The notes beneath the pieces are model-generated. The model was not told the origin of the DNA and searched no databases. It saw only the letters and a program-made list of their open reading frames with translations. This document shows positions 55,337 through 64,000 of a stretch of DNA of 64,000 nt, piece by piece. The translations under genes were made by a program, and so were the position numbers. The DNA is from Rhizobium sp. Leaf453 (lineage in GTDB: Bacteria; Pseudomonadota; Alphaproteobacteria; Rhizobiales; Rhizobiaceae). The stretch spans positions 474,291 to 538,290 of the forward strand of contig NZ_LMRG01000023.1 in the NCBI RefSeq assembly GCF_001425605.1, given 5' to 3'. Each line of letters starts with the position of its first letter. Position 1 is the stretch's first letter.

Positions 55337-55603
55337 TCAATTGATGATGAATTCGCCCTTGAGCGCCCGCCAGTCGGAAGCCGAGATCAGCTTGCGGTGG
55401 ACATAGCGCACGGAATGCAGGGGGCCTTCCAGCGTTTCCTCCCAGAATTTCAGGAAGCTCTTCATTTCCGGAAAATGGGGTGCCAGATCATAATGCTGCC
55501 AGATGAAGGTTTGCAGGAAGCTCGGATGATCGGGCATGCGGTAGAGGATCTGGGCGGTGGTGAGCCCGTAGCCTTTGAGCTGCAGTTCCATTTCATTTGT
55601 CAT
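55337..55603 (-). CDS. usg: Usg family protein
   Basis: The 88-residue protein matches the alphaproteobacterial Usg family (GLTTAQILYRMPDHPSFLQT, PHFPEMKSFLKFW, IRYVHRK-like region). The name comes from an open frame upstream of trp genes; no activity is proven. The start at 55603 (MTNEMELQLKGYG) is the family start; an ATG 21 bases upstream is less likely. It is convergent with the DUF2270 gene. Confidence 0.88.
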   Translation of the reverse strand: MTNEMELQLKGYGLTTAQILYRMPDHPSFLQTFIWQHYDLAPHFPEMKSFLKFWEETLEGPLHSVRYVHRKLISASDWRALKGEFIIN

Positions 55604-55751
55604 TTCGGACCTCATTCTGCTCAATGATGGTCCCTACAATTGAAGCGCTCGATTGGTTAATGATTCAATAATGGACTGTGGCTTCGTCATAAATATTTCA
55701 TGGTTACAAGGAGTTAGCAGCATTCATGAACGAGTGCTGCTAAAAGCCCGT

Positions 55752-56582
55752 TTATCGTTTCAGGTGGCGTGTCAGGCGGACCTCGATCCAAGCCCAGAGA
55801 TTGCGCAGCATCTCCACCATGATGAGGTACAGGACCGCAGCCCAGAGATACATCTGGAAATCATAGGTACGGGAAAAGGCGCGGCGCGTTTCGCCCATCA
55901 GGTCGAAGACGGTGACGATGGCGACGATGGCTGAGCCCTTGATCATGAGGATGATCTCGTTGCCGTATGGCCGTAGGGCCACGATCATCGCCTGCGGCAG
56001 GATGATCTTGAAGAAGGCGATTCGCTTGGGAAGGCCGAGAGCGGCAGCGCCTTCGTGCTGGCCACGCGGCACGCTCTGGATGGCGCCGCGCAGGATCTCG
56101 GCCTGATAGGCGGCCGTGTTCAGCGTGAAGGTCAGGAGCGCGCAGAACCAGGCGTCACGGAAGAAGGTCCACAGACCGACGGCCTCGAGATAGGGGCGGA
56201 AGCTGCCGAAGCCGTAATAGACAAGGAAGAGCTGGGTGATCAGCGGGGTGCCACGGAAGAAGTAGACATAGACATAGGCGATCCAGGACAGGACCTTGTT
56301 CTTGCTCATCCGGCCATAAGCAATTGGCAGGGACAGGATGCCGCCGAGCACGACCGAGATGCTGACCAGCGTCAGCGTGACGCCAAGGCCGGAGATGAAG
56401 TTTGGTCCGTATTTAGTGAGTTTCTCGACGCTCCAGCTATCGACAACGAAGAGGAAGATGCCGACGGAGGCGGCGATCCAGAATCCCAGGGCGGCGAGGC
56501 CGATATAATGGGAGAGCGAGGCACGCCGCGTTACACCGGGTGGTGGCGGCAGGGCGGGCAGCATGGCTTCACGGTGGCTCAT
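55752..56582 (-). CDS. Polar amino-acid ABC transporter permease (HisM type)
   Basis: The 276-residue membrane protein has about six helices, with the conserved family motif SVPRGQHEGAAALGLPKRIA that contacts the ATPase. It is the second of two permease subunits for uptake of a polar amino acid or opine. Its start overlaps the first permease gene (ATGA, 56579-56582). No ATPase gene follows on this strand; the next gene is usg. Confidence 0.92.
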   Translation of the reverse strand: MSHREAMLPALPPPPGVTRRASLSHYIGLAALGFWIAASVGIFLFVVDSWSVEKLTKYGPNFISGLGVTLTLVSISVVLGGILSLPIAYGRMSKNKVLSWIAYVYVYFFRGTPLITQLFLVYYGFGSFRPYLEAVGLWTFFRDAWFCALLTFTLNTAAYQAEILRGAIQSVPRGQHEGAAALGLPKRIAFFKIILPQAMIVALRPYGNEIILMIKGSAIVAIVTVFDLMGETRRAFSRTYDFQMYLWAAVLYLIMVEMLRNLWAWIEVRLTRHLKR

Positions 56583-57370
56583 CGTCCGACCTCCGAGCGT
56601 TTGGTGTATCGTTCGAGGGTGGAAAAGACGACGGACGAGACCATCGCCAGGACCAGGAAGAGCAGGCAGGCCAGGGAGAAGAACTCGAAGGCGTGTTTGG
56701 TGACGCGCGCGGCGACGCCCGTCTGGCGCAGGATGTCCGGCAGGCCGATGATGGAGACGAGCGCCGTATCCTTCAGCAAGGCCATCCAGAGATTGCCGAG
56801 GCCGGGCAGGGCGATGCGCACCAGTTGCGGAAGGATGATCAGACGCATGGTGCGGCCACGGTGAAAGCCGAGCGCATCGCCGGCCTCATATTGACCACGC
56901 GGAATGGCCTTGAAGGCGGATAGCAGAACTTCGGAGCAATAGGCTGAAAACACGACACCGAGCGCTATCATGCCGGCGATGAACGCGTTGATCTCGACAG
57001 GGCCTTCATAGCCTAACGCTGCCATGACCTGCTGGGCGACGATCTGCAGACCGTAATAGACGATGAACAGCGTCAGCAGTTCCGGCAGGCCGCGGAAGAT
57101 GGTGGTGTAGATATTGGTCGCCAGCCGCAGGGACTTTTCCTCGGACTGCTTGGCCAATGCGATGAAGAAGCCGAGGAAGAGGCCGACCGGCAGCGTGCAG
57201 ATGGCGAGACTGGCGGTGATCAGGAAGCCATAGGCGATCTCGTCACCCCAGCCCTTATCGCCGCAGGACATCAGTGAATCCGGCGACAGGAGCTGGAGAA
57301 TGCCGACAGGTCCACAGAACGGATCGAACCACGAGACAAAAGTAGAGAGGGCAGCGAAAGCAGCCTGCAT
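56579..57370 (-). CDS. Polar amino-acid ABC transporter permease (HisQ type)
   Basis: The 263-residue protein has about five helices, preceded by a 45-residue N-terminal stretch with two Cys (DPFCGPVG, MSCGDKG). The motif AIPRGQYEAGDALGFHRGR is the ATPase-contact loop. It forms the channel with the next gene product. A terminator-like hairpin lies between it and the upstream binding-protein gene. Confidence 0.92.
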   Translation of the reverse strand: MQAAFAALSTFVSWFDPFCGPVGILQLLSPDSLMSCGDKGWGDEIAYGFLITASLAICTLPVGLFLGFFIALAKQSEEKSLRLATNIYTTIFRGLPELLTLFIVYYGLQIVAQQVMAALGYEGPVEINAFIAGMIALGVVFSAYCSEVLLSAFKAIPRGQYEAGDALGFHRGRTMRLIILPQLVRIALPGLGNLWMALLKDTALVSIIGLPDILRQTGVAARVTKHAFEFFSLACLLFLVLAMVSSVVFSTLERYTKRSEVGR

Positions 57371-57434
57371 ATGTCCGATTTCCCCTGCACGGCCTTATGG
57401 CGCGTTTATTGTTATTTTGTGTTGTCCGGCAAAA

Positions 57435-57461
57435 ATGGCGGAAGGGCAAGCCTCCCGCCAT
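57435..57461 (-). terminator. Attenuator/terminator between binding protein and permeases
   Basis: On the minus strand ATGGCGGGAGG, loop of 5, CCTTCCGCCAT (one G-U pair) is followed by TTTTT. It should stop part of the transcription after the binding-protein gene, which is the usual way to make that protein in excess. Confidence 0.8.
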
Positions 57462-57484
57462 CGCATTTTAGAGACAGGTAAAGA

Positions 57485-58267
57485 TTATCCGCCGTAAACG
57501 TCGAAGTCGAAATACTTGTCGTTGATTTCCTTGTACTTGCCGTTGGCGCGGATCGCCTTGATGGCGGCGTCGAACTTGCCCTTCAGCTCGGCGTCGCCCT
57601 TGCGCACGGCAATGCCGGCGCCCACGCCGTTGATCTCCGGATCGGGGTTGAGGGCCTTGAGCAGCTTGCAGCACGCGCCGTCTTCGGTCTTCAGCCAGGA
57701 CGACAGCACGACGACGTCGTCGATGACGGCATCGACGCGGCCGTTTGCCACGTCAAGCTTGTACTCGTCCGGGGTCGGATAAAGCTTCAGCTCGGAATCC
57801 TTGAAGAAGTGTTCGGCATAGTTGGAGTGTGTCGTCGATGACTGCGCGCCGAGCGTCTTGCCGGCAAGGCCTTCGGCCGTTGCGTCGGTGATGGTCGAAT
57901 CCTTCGGTACAACGATCGCCGGACCGGTGTTGTAATACTTCTCGGTAAAGTCGACCTTTTCCATGCGCTCCGGCGTGATGGACATGGAGGCAACGATGGC
58001 GTCGAACTTCTTGGCGATCAGGGCCGGGATGATGCCGTCCCAGTCCTGGGTCACGAAGGTGCACTCGGCCTTCATCTCGACGCAGAGCGCCTTGGCGATA
58101 TCGATGTCGAAGCCGGTCAGGGTTCCATCGGCTTCGAGGTTGTTGAAGGGCGGGTAGGCGCCTTCCGTTCCGATGACGATCTTTTCGCCATCGGCCATGG
58201 CGGAGCCGGCCATGAGCGCGAAAACGGCTGCCGAAGCGGCCATGGCGAGACGTCTTGAAATACGCAT
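57485..58267 (-). CDS. Polar amino-acid ABC transporter substrate-binding protein
   Basis: The 260-residue periplasmic protein has a signal peptide (about 1-25, ending AMA) and the PBP2 sequence IGTEGAYPPFNNLEADGTLT, with Asp/Arg contacts for amino acids as in HisJ/ArgT/LAO. DWDGIIPALIAKKFDAIVAS is family-typical. It has four Cys in CVEMKAEC and GACCKLL. The ligand (Lys, Arg, His, ornithine or an opine) cannot be told. Confidence 0.93.
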   Translation of the reverse strand: MRISRRLAMAASAAVFALMAGSAMADGEKIVIGTEGAYPPFNNLEADGTLTGFDIDIAKALCVEMKAECTFVTQDWDGIIPALIAKKFDAIVASMSITPERMEKVDFTEKYYNTGPAIVVPKDSTITDATAEGLAGKTLGAQSSTTHSNYAEHFFKDSELKLYPTPDEYKLDVANGRVDAVIDDVVVLSSWLKTEDGACCKLLKALNPDPEINGVGAGIAVRKGDAELKGKFDAAIKAIRANGKYKEINDKYFDFDVYGG

Positions 58268-58646
58268 GTTGATCCTCTCTGTTTGGCTGGCGCCCGGTTT
58301 CTTTCTTCTTTGCGGACGCCCTCGTCCCTGCCGTCGTTGCGGCGGGCTGAGCGGATATTCCTACGCTTTAATCGGAAAAATCAACAGAAAACCAAAGCCC
58401 TGTTGATGAAAACTCCGCACATCTTCATGTCCCGGGCTGGCTTCCACGAAATGGCGGCCTATGTCCCCTGGCAGATGAACAGAGCATTCATCCCGAGTTA
58501 ATACAGGTTTCGCTAATCGTTGATGGCTGATTTGAACCGGTGTGCCTTTTTTTGACCGCTTGGGTCTGCCCAAAGAGGAATGAAAACAAGGCCGGGCCGT
58601 CCTGCCGGTTGAAGACGACGAAACGGGACCTCTGAAGGAGGAAGAC
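58268..58646. other. Divergent intergenic region, ABC / OmpA
   Basis: These 379 bases contain the promoters of two divergent units. No gene is supported; there is no long hairpin of note. Confidence 0.5.
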
Positions 58647-60752
58647 ATGACTATCCGATCCAGACTTTTCGCCACCGTGGCGTTTCCGATGCTGTCGATA
58701 TCGATTGCCATTCAGCCAGCGCTTGCCGATAGCCTGATGAAGCCGTTCGAGGTCGCGCAGGAAGATGGCGCGGCACAGGCGGGTGGCGGTGGAGAACCGA
58801 CTGCGGAGGAACTTCTGCGCAAGAAGCGCAAGCAGCGCGCCGAACAGCCCGCCGAAGAGGCTCAGCCACAGGAAGAGCAGCCGAGCCGCGCCGAGCGTCG
58901 CAAGAAGCGGCAGGAGGCCGAGCAGCAGCAGCAGGAGGCCCAGCCTGCCGAGGAAGAGCAGCCGAGCCGCGCCGAGCGCCGGAAGAAACGCCAGGAGGCC
59001 GAACAGCAACAGCAGGAAGCGCAGCCCGCAGAAGAGCAACAACCGAGTCGTGCCGAGCGCAGGAAGCGCCAGCAAGCTGAACAGCAGCAACAGCAGGAAA
59101 AAGTCCAGCCCTCCGCCGACGACGAGGCTGCGAAGGCTGCAGCAGAAGAAAAGGCGCGGGCGCGTGCCGAGCGCAAGAAGCGTCAGCAAGCCGAGCAGCA
59201 GCAACAGCAGGAAGAGGCTCAGCCGTCTGCCGACGACGAAGCGGCGAAGGCTGCCGAGGAAAAGGCCAAGGCCCGTGCCGAACGCAAGAAGCGTCAACAG
59301 GCCGAGCAGCAGCAGACGGAGGAGGCCCAGCCGTCCGCCGATGACGAGGCTGCGCGCAAGACCGCCGAGGAGCGCAAGCGCATCCGTGCCGAGCAGAAGG
59401 CCCGTGCCGATGCGGAGCAGAACGGTGAGCAGCCGGTGAACGAGGATGGATTGCGTCCGGCCGTCGATGGTGACGAAGCAACCCAGGAAGGTCGCAAGCC
59501 GCGTGAGCGCCGCGAGCCCATCCCGGAAGTCGTCGACAAGCGCACCAAGGAAGAAAAGCAGAAGATCGCCCGGGATCCGTCGAAGACCGACGACACGGTC
59601 GTTCTGCCGGTCGACAATGGTGCAGCGGTTCTCGATAGCGACAAGGAAGCCGACAATAGCGGCGACACCAGTGCGCGCGAAAAGCGGCGCAAGCAGCGCG
59701 AGCGCGCTCGGGCCGAGGAAAACCAGAATGTCGAGGTTCCCAAGAGCGATGAGGAAGCGCAGCGTGGCCGCAGGGATCGCCGACCGAGCCGCGAAGAACT
59801 TGAGGCCGCGACCCGTGAAAAAGGCCGCAGGGTTGACGAGGTGCCGGAATTCAACATTCCCGACCTGATCGATGCGTTTACCGGCAATGATCGCCGCCGC
59901 CCGCGCATCGATGAAACGCGCGACAACCGGACGGTGCTCGATTTTGGCGACCAGATCATCGTTCGTGGTGACGACCGACCACGCCTGCGTCGGAACGCCC
60001 GTGAGAGCTACTACGAGGAACTGTCGGGCGGACGGTCGCGCGAGACGATCGAACGCGCTGATGGCATCCGGGTTGTGACGATCTACAACCGCTATGGCGA
60101 TATCATCCAGCGTTCCCGTATCGGCCTTGATGGTCGCGAATACCTGATGATCTATGCGCCGGAAGCCGACGACGGTCCGCGTCCTCCAGCTTTCGACGTC
60201 GGCGAGGATCTGCCGCCGATGCGTCTGCGCGTGCCGGTGCAGGACTACATCATCGACACATCGAGCGAGCCCGACCGCGATTACTACGACTTCCTGGCCG
60301 AGCCGCCGGTGGAGCAGGTCGAGCGGACCTATACGATCGATGAGGTGAAAAACTCCGCGCGCATCCGCGACAAGGTGCGCCGTATCGATCTGGATACGAT
60401 CACCTTTGCGACGAACAGTGCCGAAGTTCCCCTGTCGCAGGCAAAAACCCTGCGCAAGGTCGCCGACGCCATGCTGGAAGTGATCGAGAAGGATCCGGGT
60501 GAAACCTTCTTCATCGAAGGCCATACGGATGCCGTGGGTGGTAATGAGCCGAATCTGGTGCTGTCGGACGAGCGCGCCGAATCGGTCGCGTCGCTCCTCA
60601 CGGAGGTCTATGACATTCCGGCGGAAAACCTGGTGACCCAGGGTTATGGCGAGCGCTTCCTGAAAGTGCGTACGCTGGAGGCCGAGCAGCAGAACCGCCG
60701 CGTGACAATCCGTCGCGTGACGCCGCTGGTCCGCCCTGTGGCCCAGAATTAG
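58647..60752 (+). CDS. OmpA-family protein with long charged repeat region
   Basis: The 701-residue protein has a signal peptide (about 1-28, ending ALA) and a very low-complexity region (about 55-260) of two tandem repeat types: a 22-27-residue unit starting PSRAERRKKRQEAEQ (residues 79, 106, 133) and a 36-38-residue unit starting PSADDEAAKAA (155, 193, 229). A linker leads to a C-terminal OmpA-like peptidoglycan-binding domain (about 575-690; TITFATNSAEVP, FFIEGHTDAVGG, NRRVTIRR). There is no beta-barrel, so it is likely a periplasmic or outer-membrane-linked structural protein. GAAGGAGG precedes the ATG. Confidence 0.88.
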   Translation: MTIRSRLFATVAFPMLSISIAIQPALADSLMKPFEVAQEDGAAQAGGGGEPTAEELLRKKRKQRAEQPAEEAQPQEEQPSRAERRKKRQEAEQQQQEAQPAEEEQPSRAERRKKRQEAEQQQQEAQPAEEQQPSRAERRKRQQAEQQQQQEKVQPSADDEAAKAAAEEKARARAERKKRQQAEQQQQQEEAQPSADDEAAKAAEEKAKARAERKKRQQAEQQQTEEAQPSADDEAARKTAEERKRIRAEQKARADAEQNGEQPVNEDGLRPAVDGDEATQEGRKPRERREPIPEVVDKRTKEEKQKIARDPSKTDDTVVLPVDNGAAVLDSDKEADNSGDTSAREKRRKQRERARAEENQNVEVPKSDEEAQRGRRDRRPSREELEAATREKGRRVDEVPEFNIPDLIDAFTGNDRRRPRIDETRDNRTVLDFGDQIIVRGDDRPRLRRNARESYYEELSGGRSRETIERADGIRVVTIYNRYGDIIQRSRIGLDGREYLMIYAPEADDGPRPPAFDVGEDLPPMRLRVPVQDYIIDTSSEPDRDYYDFLAEPPVEQVERTYTIDEVKNSARIRDKVRRIDLDTITFATNSAEVPLSQAKTLRKVADAMLEVIEKDPGETFFIEGHTDAVGGNEPNLVLSDERAESVASLLTEVYDIPAENLVTQGYGERFLKVRTLEAEQQNRRVTIRRVTPLVRPVAQN

Positions 60753-60787
60753 CCATCATTCGGCGTCTGATAGGGATCCCGTGACGA

Positions 60788-60819
60788 ACGGCCCGGTGCA
60801 GCCAGCACCGGGCCGTTTT
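60788..60819 (+). terminator. Rho-independent terminator of the OmpA-family gene
   Basis: ACGGCCCGGTGC, loop of 5, GCACCGGGCCGT then TTTT; 36 bases after the stop. Confidence 0.88.
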
Positions 60820-60874
60820 GCATCGATCCTTTTCTTTTCCGCCCGAACCCTTCGGTGCTGTATTCGAGATACCC

Positions 60875-61601
60875 ATGAAAATCACACTTGCCGTTCTCGC
60901 ACTGGCTCTTTCTGCTGGCCAGGTTTCCGCCGCCAGGATCCGCCTGGTGGAGCCGCAGTTGAAGCTTGAGGCACAGGAAAGCGGCGAGGGGGCTAAACCA
61001 CGCGTAGCACTGACCTTCGATGCCTGCAGCGGCAAGACCGATGAACGCATTCTTTCGACGCTGATCGACAACAACATTCCGGCGACGATCTTCGTGACGG
61101 CGCGGTGGCGAGACCTTTGTACGGCTCAAGGCGCGGCCGGATCTGTTCGAGATAGAGAACCACGGCGCGATGCATGTGCCGGCCGTCGATCGTGTTGCCA
61201 CGATCTACGGGATTTCTGCGGCGGGCAGCCCGGAGGCGGTCGAGGTGGAGGTGGCGGGCGGCGCGCAGGCGATCACGGCCGAAGGGCTGACGCCGCACTG
61301 GTTCCGTGGTGCAACGGCGAAATATACGTTGTCGTCGATTGGCCAGATCCGTGAGATGGGTTTTCGCGTGGCCGGATACTCCATCAACGGCGACGGCGGC
61401 TCGCTGCTGGGCGCCGCGCAGGCCGAGCGGCATATCGCCCGAGCGAAGGACGGCGACGTGATCATCGCCCATATCAACCAGCCAACCCATGAGGCCGGTG
61501 CCGGTGTGGTCAAGGGTATCCTCGACCTCAAGGCCAGGGGCTATGAATTCGTCCGGCTGGTCGATGCAACGGAAGACGGCAGTGACGACACGACCAACTG
61601 A
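60875..61601 (+). pseudogene. Polysaccharide deacetylase family gene, frameshifted
   Basis: The upstream frame codes a signal peptide (about 20 residues, ending VSA) and the first deacetylase motif, VALTFDACSGKTDERI, then PATIFVTARW. After base 61,108 it continues in the +1 frame (GETFVRLKARPDLFEIENHG..., with the second-motif His in NHGAMH) through to IIAHINQPTHEAGAG and a stop at 61601. Neither frame alone gives a complete enzyme. A short deletion near 61,106-61,109 (length 2 mod 3, perhaps 14 bases by family spacing) would explain it; a sequencing error is the other option. Intact members remove acetyl groups from wall or exopolysaccharides. Confidence 0.85.
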
Positions 61602-61609
61602 CGGTGCGA

Positions 61610-62146
61610 TTACGCGCCGTTGCGTACGAGACCTGTCGTCGATTCGATGAAGTCGGCGATTGCCCTGGTGTCATTCAGATCGAAGACCGTCAGTGCCGTG
61701 TCTTCGACCGGGTGATCGGCGGCAATGGCGAGAATATGAGGGTCGAAGGGCGCCAGCGGCTCGCGGTTCTTCGATTCCAACCGGCGGGCCTCGATCTTGG
61801 GGATAGGTTCGCGCTTGTAGCCCTCGATCAGCACCAGATCGCAAGGGGCGAGGCGGGCAAGAATTTCCTCGAAGCTCGGTTCAGGCGCGCCGCGCAACTC
61901 GTGCATGATGGCGTAGCGCGTGCCGGAGACGATGGTCACTTCATGGGCGCCGGCTTCACGATGGCGAAAACTGTCGGCACCCACCTTGTCGATATCGAAA
62001 TCATGATGGGCGTGCTTGACCGTCGAAACCCGGTAGCCGCGCGCCGTCAATTCCGTGACGAGCCGGACAGCAAGGCCTGTCTTGCCGGAGTTTTTCCAGC
62101 CTGCAATGCCGAAGACTTTTGGCGCGTAGGCATCAACTGGGCTCAT
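61610..62146 (-). CDS. mobB: Molybdopterin-guanine dinucleotide biosynthesis adapter MobB
   Basis: The 178-residue GTP-binding protein has the P-loop GWKNSGKTGLAV (about 16-27), VKHAHHDFDID and the closing DLVLIEGYKREP. MobB helps MobA attach GMP to molybdopterin in the bis-MGD cofactor. Its start overlaps the mobA stop (ATGA, 62143-62146), so mobA and mobB are coupled. Confidence 0.94.
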   Translation of the reverse strand: MSPVDAYAPKVFGIAGWKNSGKTGLAVRLVTELTARGYRVSTVKHAHHDFDIDKVGADSFRHREAGAHEVTIVSGTRYAIMHELRGAPEPSFEEILARLAPCDLVLIEGYKREPIPKIEARRLESKNREPLAPFDPHILAIAADHPVEDTALTVFDLNDTRAIADFIESTTGLVRNGA

Positions 62147-62814
62147 CGTTCCATCTCGCGGATCAGGGGAAGCCAGCGTTCGGCTGTTTCCAGATCCGCC
62201 GGTGTATTGATGTTGAAGAATGGGTCGATCGGCCCGTCTTTTGTGTCAAGTGGTGCGAAGGAGACGGCTGCCATCGGATGACGTTCGATGAAGCCGCGCA
62301 CCCTTCGCTTGTCGTCGGTCACCAGCCAATGTTCGAGTTCGTCGGCGAGGGCGACAGGCCAGAGGGCAAAGACAGGATGCATTGTCTGGCCGGAAAAGGC
62401 GACGGCGATCTCGTCCAAGCCACTGACCGCCATTTGCAGCCGGGCGATCAGATCGCGTGGGAAAAACGGCGTGTCGGTCGGAACGGTGGCGGCATGGGTT
62501 GCCGCCGGATGTTGGATGTGGGCATGGCGCATCGCGGCCAGCACACCGGCCAGCGGTCCTGCATGGCCCGGCACTGTATCGGTGAAGACCGGAATGTCTG
62601 GTGCGAAATCCAGACTGGTCAGGCTGTTGCTGTTGACGCAGATAGCGCGTGTCTGCGGCTGAAGCCGCTCGATCACATGCTGGAGCAGGGGAATGCCACC
62701 CAATTCACGGGCGGACTTGTCGCTACCCATGCGTGTCGATCTGCCACCGGCAAGAACGATGACGGGCGGCCGGTCTGGAGCAAGGGAACTGTTCGTGTCC
62801 GTTTCTGCCGTCAT
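62143..62814 (-). CDS. mobA: Molybdenum cofactor guanylyltransferase MobA
   Basis: The 223-residue enzyme transfers GMP from GTP to molybdopterin. It has the nucleotidyltransferase motif VLAGGRSTRMGSDKS (about 20-34) and LAGVLAAMRH. Overlaps of four bases with both neighbours place it in one operon with the EamA transporter gene and mobB; the reason for the transporter's presence is not evident. Confidence 0.94.
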   Translation of the reverse strand: MTAETDTNSSLAPDRPPVIVLAGGRSTRMGSDKSARELGGIPLLQHVIERLQPQTRAICVNSNSLTSLDFAPDIPVFTDTVPGHAGPLAGVLAAMRHAHIQHPAATHAATVPTDTPFFPRDLIARLQMAVSGLDEIAVAFSGQTMHPVFALWPVALADELEHWLVTDDKRRVRGFIERHPMAAVSFAPLDTKDGPIDPFFNINTPADLETAERWLPLIREMER

Positions 62815-63716
62815 GACGATGCCGGCTCCGATTCCTGGGCCAGGGCAGGCGCGCGCCGGCGTCTTTCGCGCGCGAATGTATAAAGGCCGGACGCGACGAT
62901 GACTGCAACGCCGGTGATCATCCAGACATCCGGCTCCTCGGAAAAGAACAGAATGCCGATGCCGATGGACCAGATCAGGCTGGTGTAGCGAAAGGGAGCG
63001 ATGATGCCGATCTCTCTATTGCGCATGGCGAGCACGATGAACTGATAACCCACCAGCAAAAGAATGCTGGCTGCGGCAAGTGTCCCGAGCGAACCCATCG
63101 ACATCGGTTGCCAGCCACCGAGCGGCACGATCAGGACGGCGCCGGTCAGCGTTATCACGGTCGCCGTGATGACAGAGATGAACAGGGAAGGGATGGCGGG
63201 ATCGATCCTGCGGGTACACAGATCGCGGATGGCGGCAAAGACGACGGAAGCAACGACGCTCAAGGCCGCCCAGGTAAATCCTTCCGGACCGGGCCGGATC
63301 ACGATCAGAACGCCAAGAAAACCGATGAGGATGGCAAGCCACCGTCGCCAGCCGACGGGCTCATGCAGAAAGAGCGCAGCGCCCAGTGTGACGGCCAGGG
63401 GCAGGGCCTGCAGGATGGCGGAGGCATTGGCGAGCGGAATCTGGCCGAGCGCAAAGATGTAGGTGATGGAGGCAAAAACCTCGGCCACGACGCGCAGCGC
63501 TACTGCCGGCGTCCAGATGTGCCGGAACGGGCGCAACGCACCGAAATGGCGCGCCAGCAAAAGCACCAGGACGGACGTGAACAAGCCGCGCACCAGCATG
63601 ATCTGGCCGCTGTTCATCACGCCTGTCACGGATTTCACCAGCGCGTCGTTGCAGGTGAAGCCCGCCATAGCCAGGCACATGAAGATTGCGCCGCGAAAAT
63701 TGGCGGTGGAATGCAT
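62811..63716 (-). CDS. EamA/DMT superfamily transporter
   Basis: The 301-residue membrane protein has about ten helices in two EamA repeats (about 7-140 and 150-285), as in metabolite exporters of the drug/metabolite transporter superfamily. LRVVAEVFASITYIFALGQI and FRYTSLIWSIGIGILFFSEE are typical. Substrate unknown. It is the first gene of the operon with mobA and mobB, with overlapping stop and start codons. Confidence 0.9.
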   Translation of the reverse strand: MHSTANFRGAIFMCLAMAGFTCNDALVKSVTGVMNSGQIMLVRGLFTSVLVLLLARHFGALRPFRHIWTPAVALRVVAEVFASITYIFALGQIPLANASAILQALPLAVTLGAALFLHEPVGWRRWLAILIGFLGVLIVIRPGPEGFTWAALSVVASVVFAAIRDLCTRRIDPAIPSLFISVITATVITLTGAVLIVPLGGWQPMSMGSLGTLAAASILLLVGYQFIVLAMRNREIGIIAPFRYTSLIWSIGIGILFFSEEPDVWMITGVAVIVASGLYTFARERRRRAPALAQESEPASS

Positions 63717-64000
63717 TATTTTTTCCGGTCCGTTCTTGCCAGCGCGCTTTTGCAGTTCGGCGATTGACTGTCCCTGACCGGTTCACGCCGCCGATGATGC
63801 CCATCTCTAAAGCATCGGCATTTCTTTTATGCAACTGCTAACCTTCGGGTGTCACATTTCGGTGCAATTTCGGGTAAAAACGCAATCAATTCAGCTGTTG
63901 CGAATATAGAAATACGTCGGTGCGCATTTCCGCCACATTCGGCTAAACCACCGGTTTTTTGGCGAAATATTAAGTTTCCCTGCCTATCGTGCCGATATTC
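63717..64000. other. Upstream region of the EamA-mob operon
   Basis: No gene is supported in the last 284 bases. It should contain the operon promoter (minus strand); whatever gene follows starts beyond the window. Confidence 0.45.

Noticed and set aside
58488-60524. Open frame of 678 codons opposite the OmpA-family gene
   Set aside because: Its Leu-rich sequence is the complement of the charged repeats; the plus-strand frame has a signal peptide, ribosome-binding site and OmpA domain.

Overview
The window looks like a chromosomal segment of an alphaproteobacterium of the Rhizobiaceae (Rhizobium/Agrobacterium/Shinella-like); the genus cannot be fixed from the sequence alone. Evidence: high-GC coding sequence, a complete Zur-type zinc regulon with alphaproteobacterial palindromes (TGTAAT-N3-ATTACA type), a usg gene, DUF982, DUF1289 and DUF2270 genes, a TFDAC-type polysaccharide deacetylase, a cobS/cobT pair and rhizobial-style multi-hairpin palindromic elements. 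Most genes are housekeeping or transport genes in short, tightly overlapping (ATGA) operons. I saw no rRNA, tRNA, CRISPR array or transposase gene.

Layout. 0-3.4 kb: a TRAP transporter pair (truncated at the left edge) divergent from a GH43 beta-xylosidase. 3.4-11.4 kb: a metal block with an RcnB-like periplasmic protein, a COG0523 GTPase, znuA, znuC-znuB-zur, then a CPC-type P1B metal ATPase and a gamma-carbonic-anhydrase-like protein. Three Zur-box palindromes control the COG0523 gene and the divergent znuA/znuCB-zur promoters, so Zur probably represses its own operon. 11.7-16.2 kb: small proteins, dusA, a cold-shock protein, a DnaJ-domain protein. 16.2-18.7 kb: the one clearly foreign-looking stretch, AT-rich, with a single large AAA+ ATPase gene interrupted by an in-frame TGA, followed by a degenerate copy of the uvrB 3' end and a composite palindromic element. 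18.7-21.9 kb: an unusually long uvrB that carries another palindromic element inside its reading frame.

22-34.4 kb: paired DUF3137 membrane proteins, a glycine-zipper lipoprotein, a diguanylate cyclase, a thioesterase, a chemoreceptor, a triple-Kazal lipoprotein, an EEP-family hydrolase, a VOC protein and an extensin-like lipoprotein. 34.6-46.7 kb: an ABC-2 exporter, a beta-repeat/RTX secreted protein, a retropepsin/DUF1289 operon, cobS and cobT, dgkA, and a three-gene Fe3+ ABC importer with a possible iron-responsive operator. 46.7-58.3 kb: a membrane histidine kinase, a nuclease/UDG pair, an Lrp regulator, a beta-hydroxyacid dehydrogenase, an unrecognised 594-residue membrane protein, a GFA protein, a TPR-methyltransferase, usg, and a polar amino-acid ABC importer that lacks an adjacent ATPase gene. 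58.6-63.7 kb: a charged-repeat OmpA-family protein, a frameshifted polysaccharide deacetylase, and mobB-mobA-EamA transporter.

The best candidates for something undescribed are the interrupted ORC/Cdc6-like ATPase island (16.6-18.7 kb), the palindromic element coding through uvrB, the triple-Kazal lipoprotein, the seven-repeat/RTX protein and the 594-residue membrane protein. No multi-gene defence or mobile system is visible.
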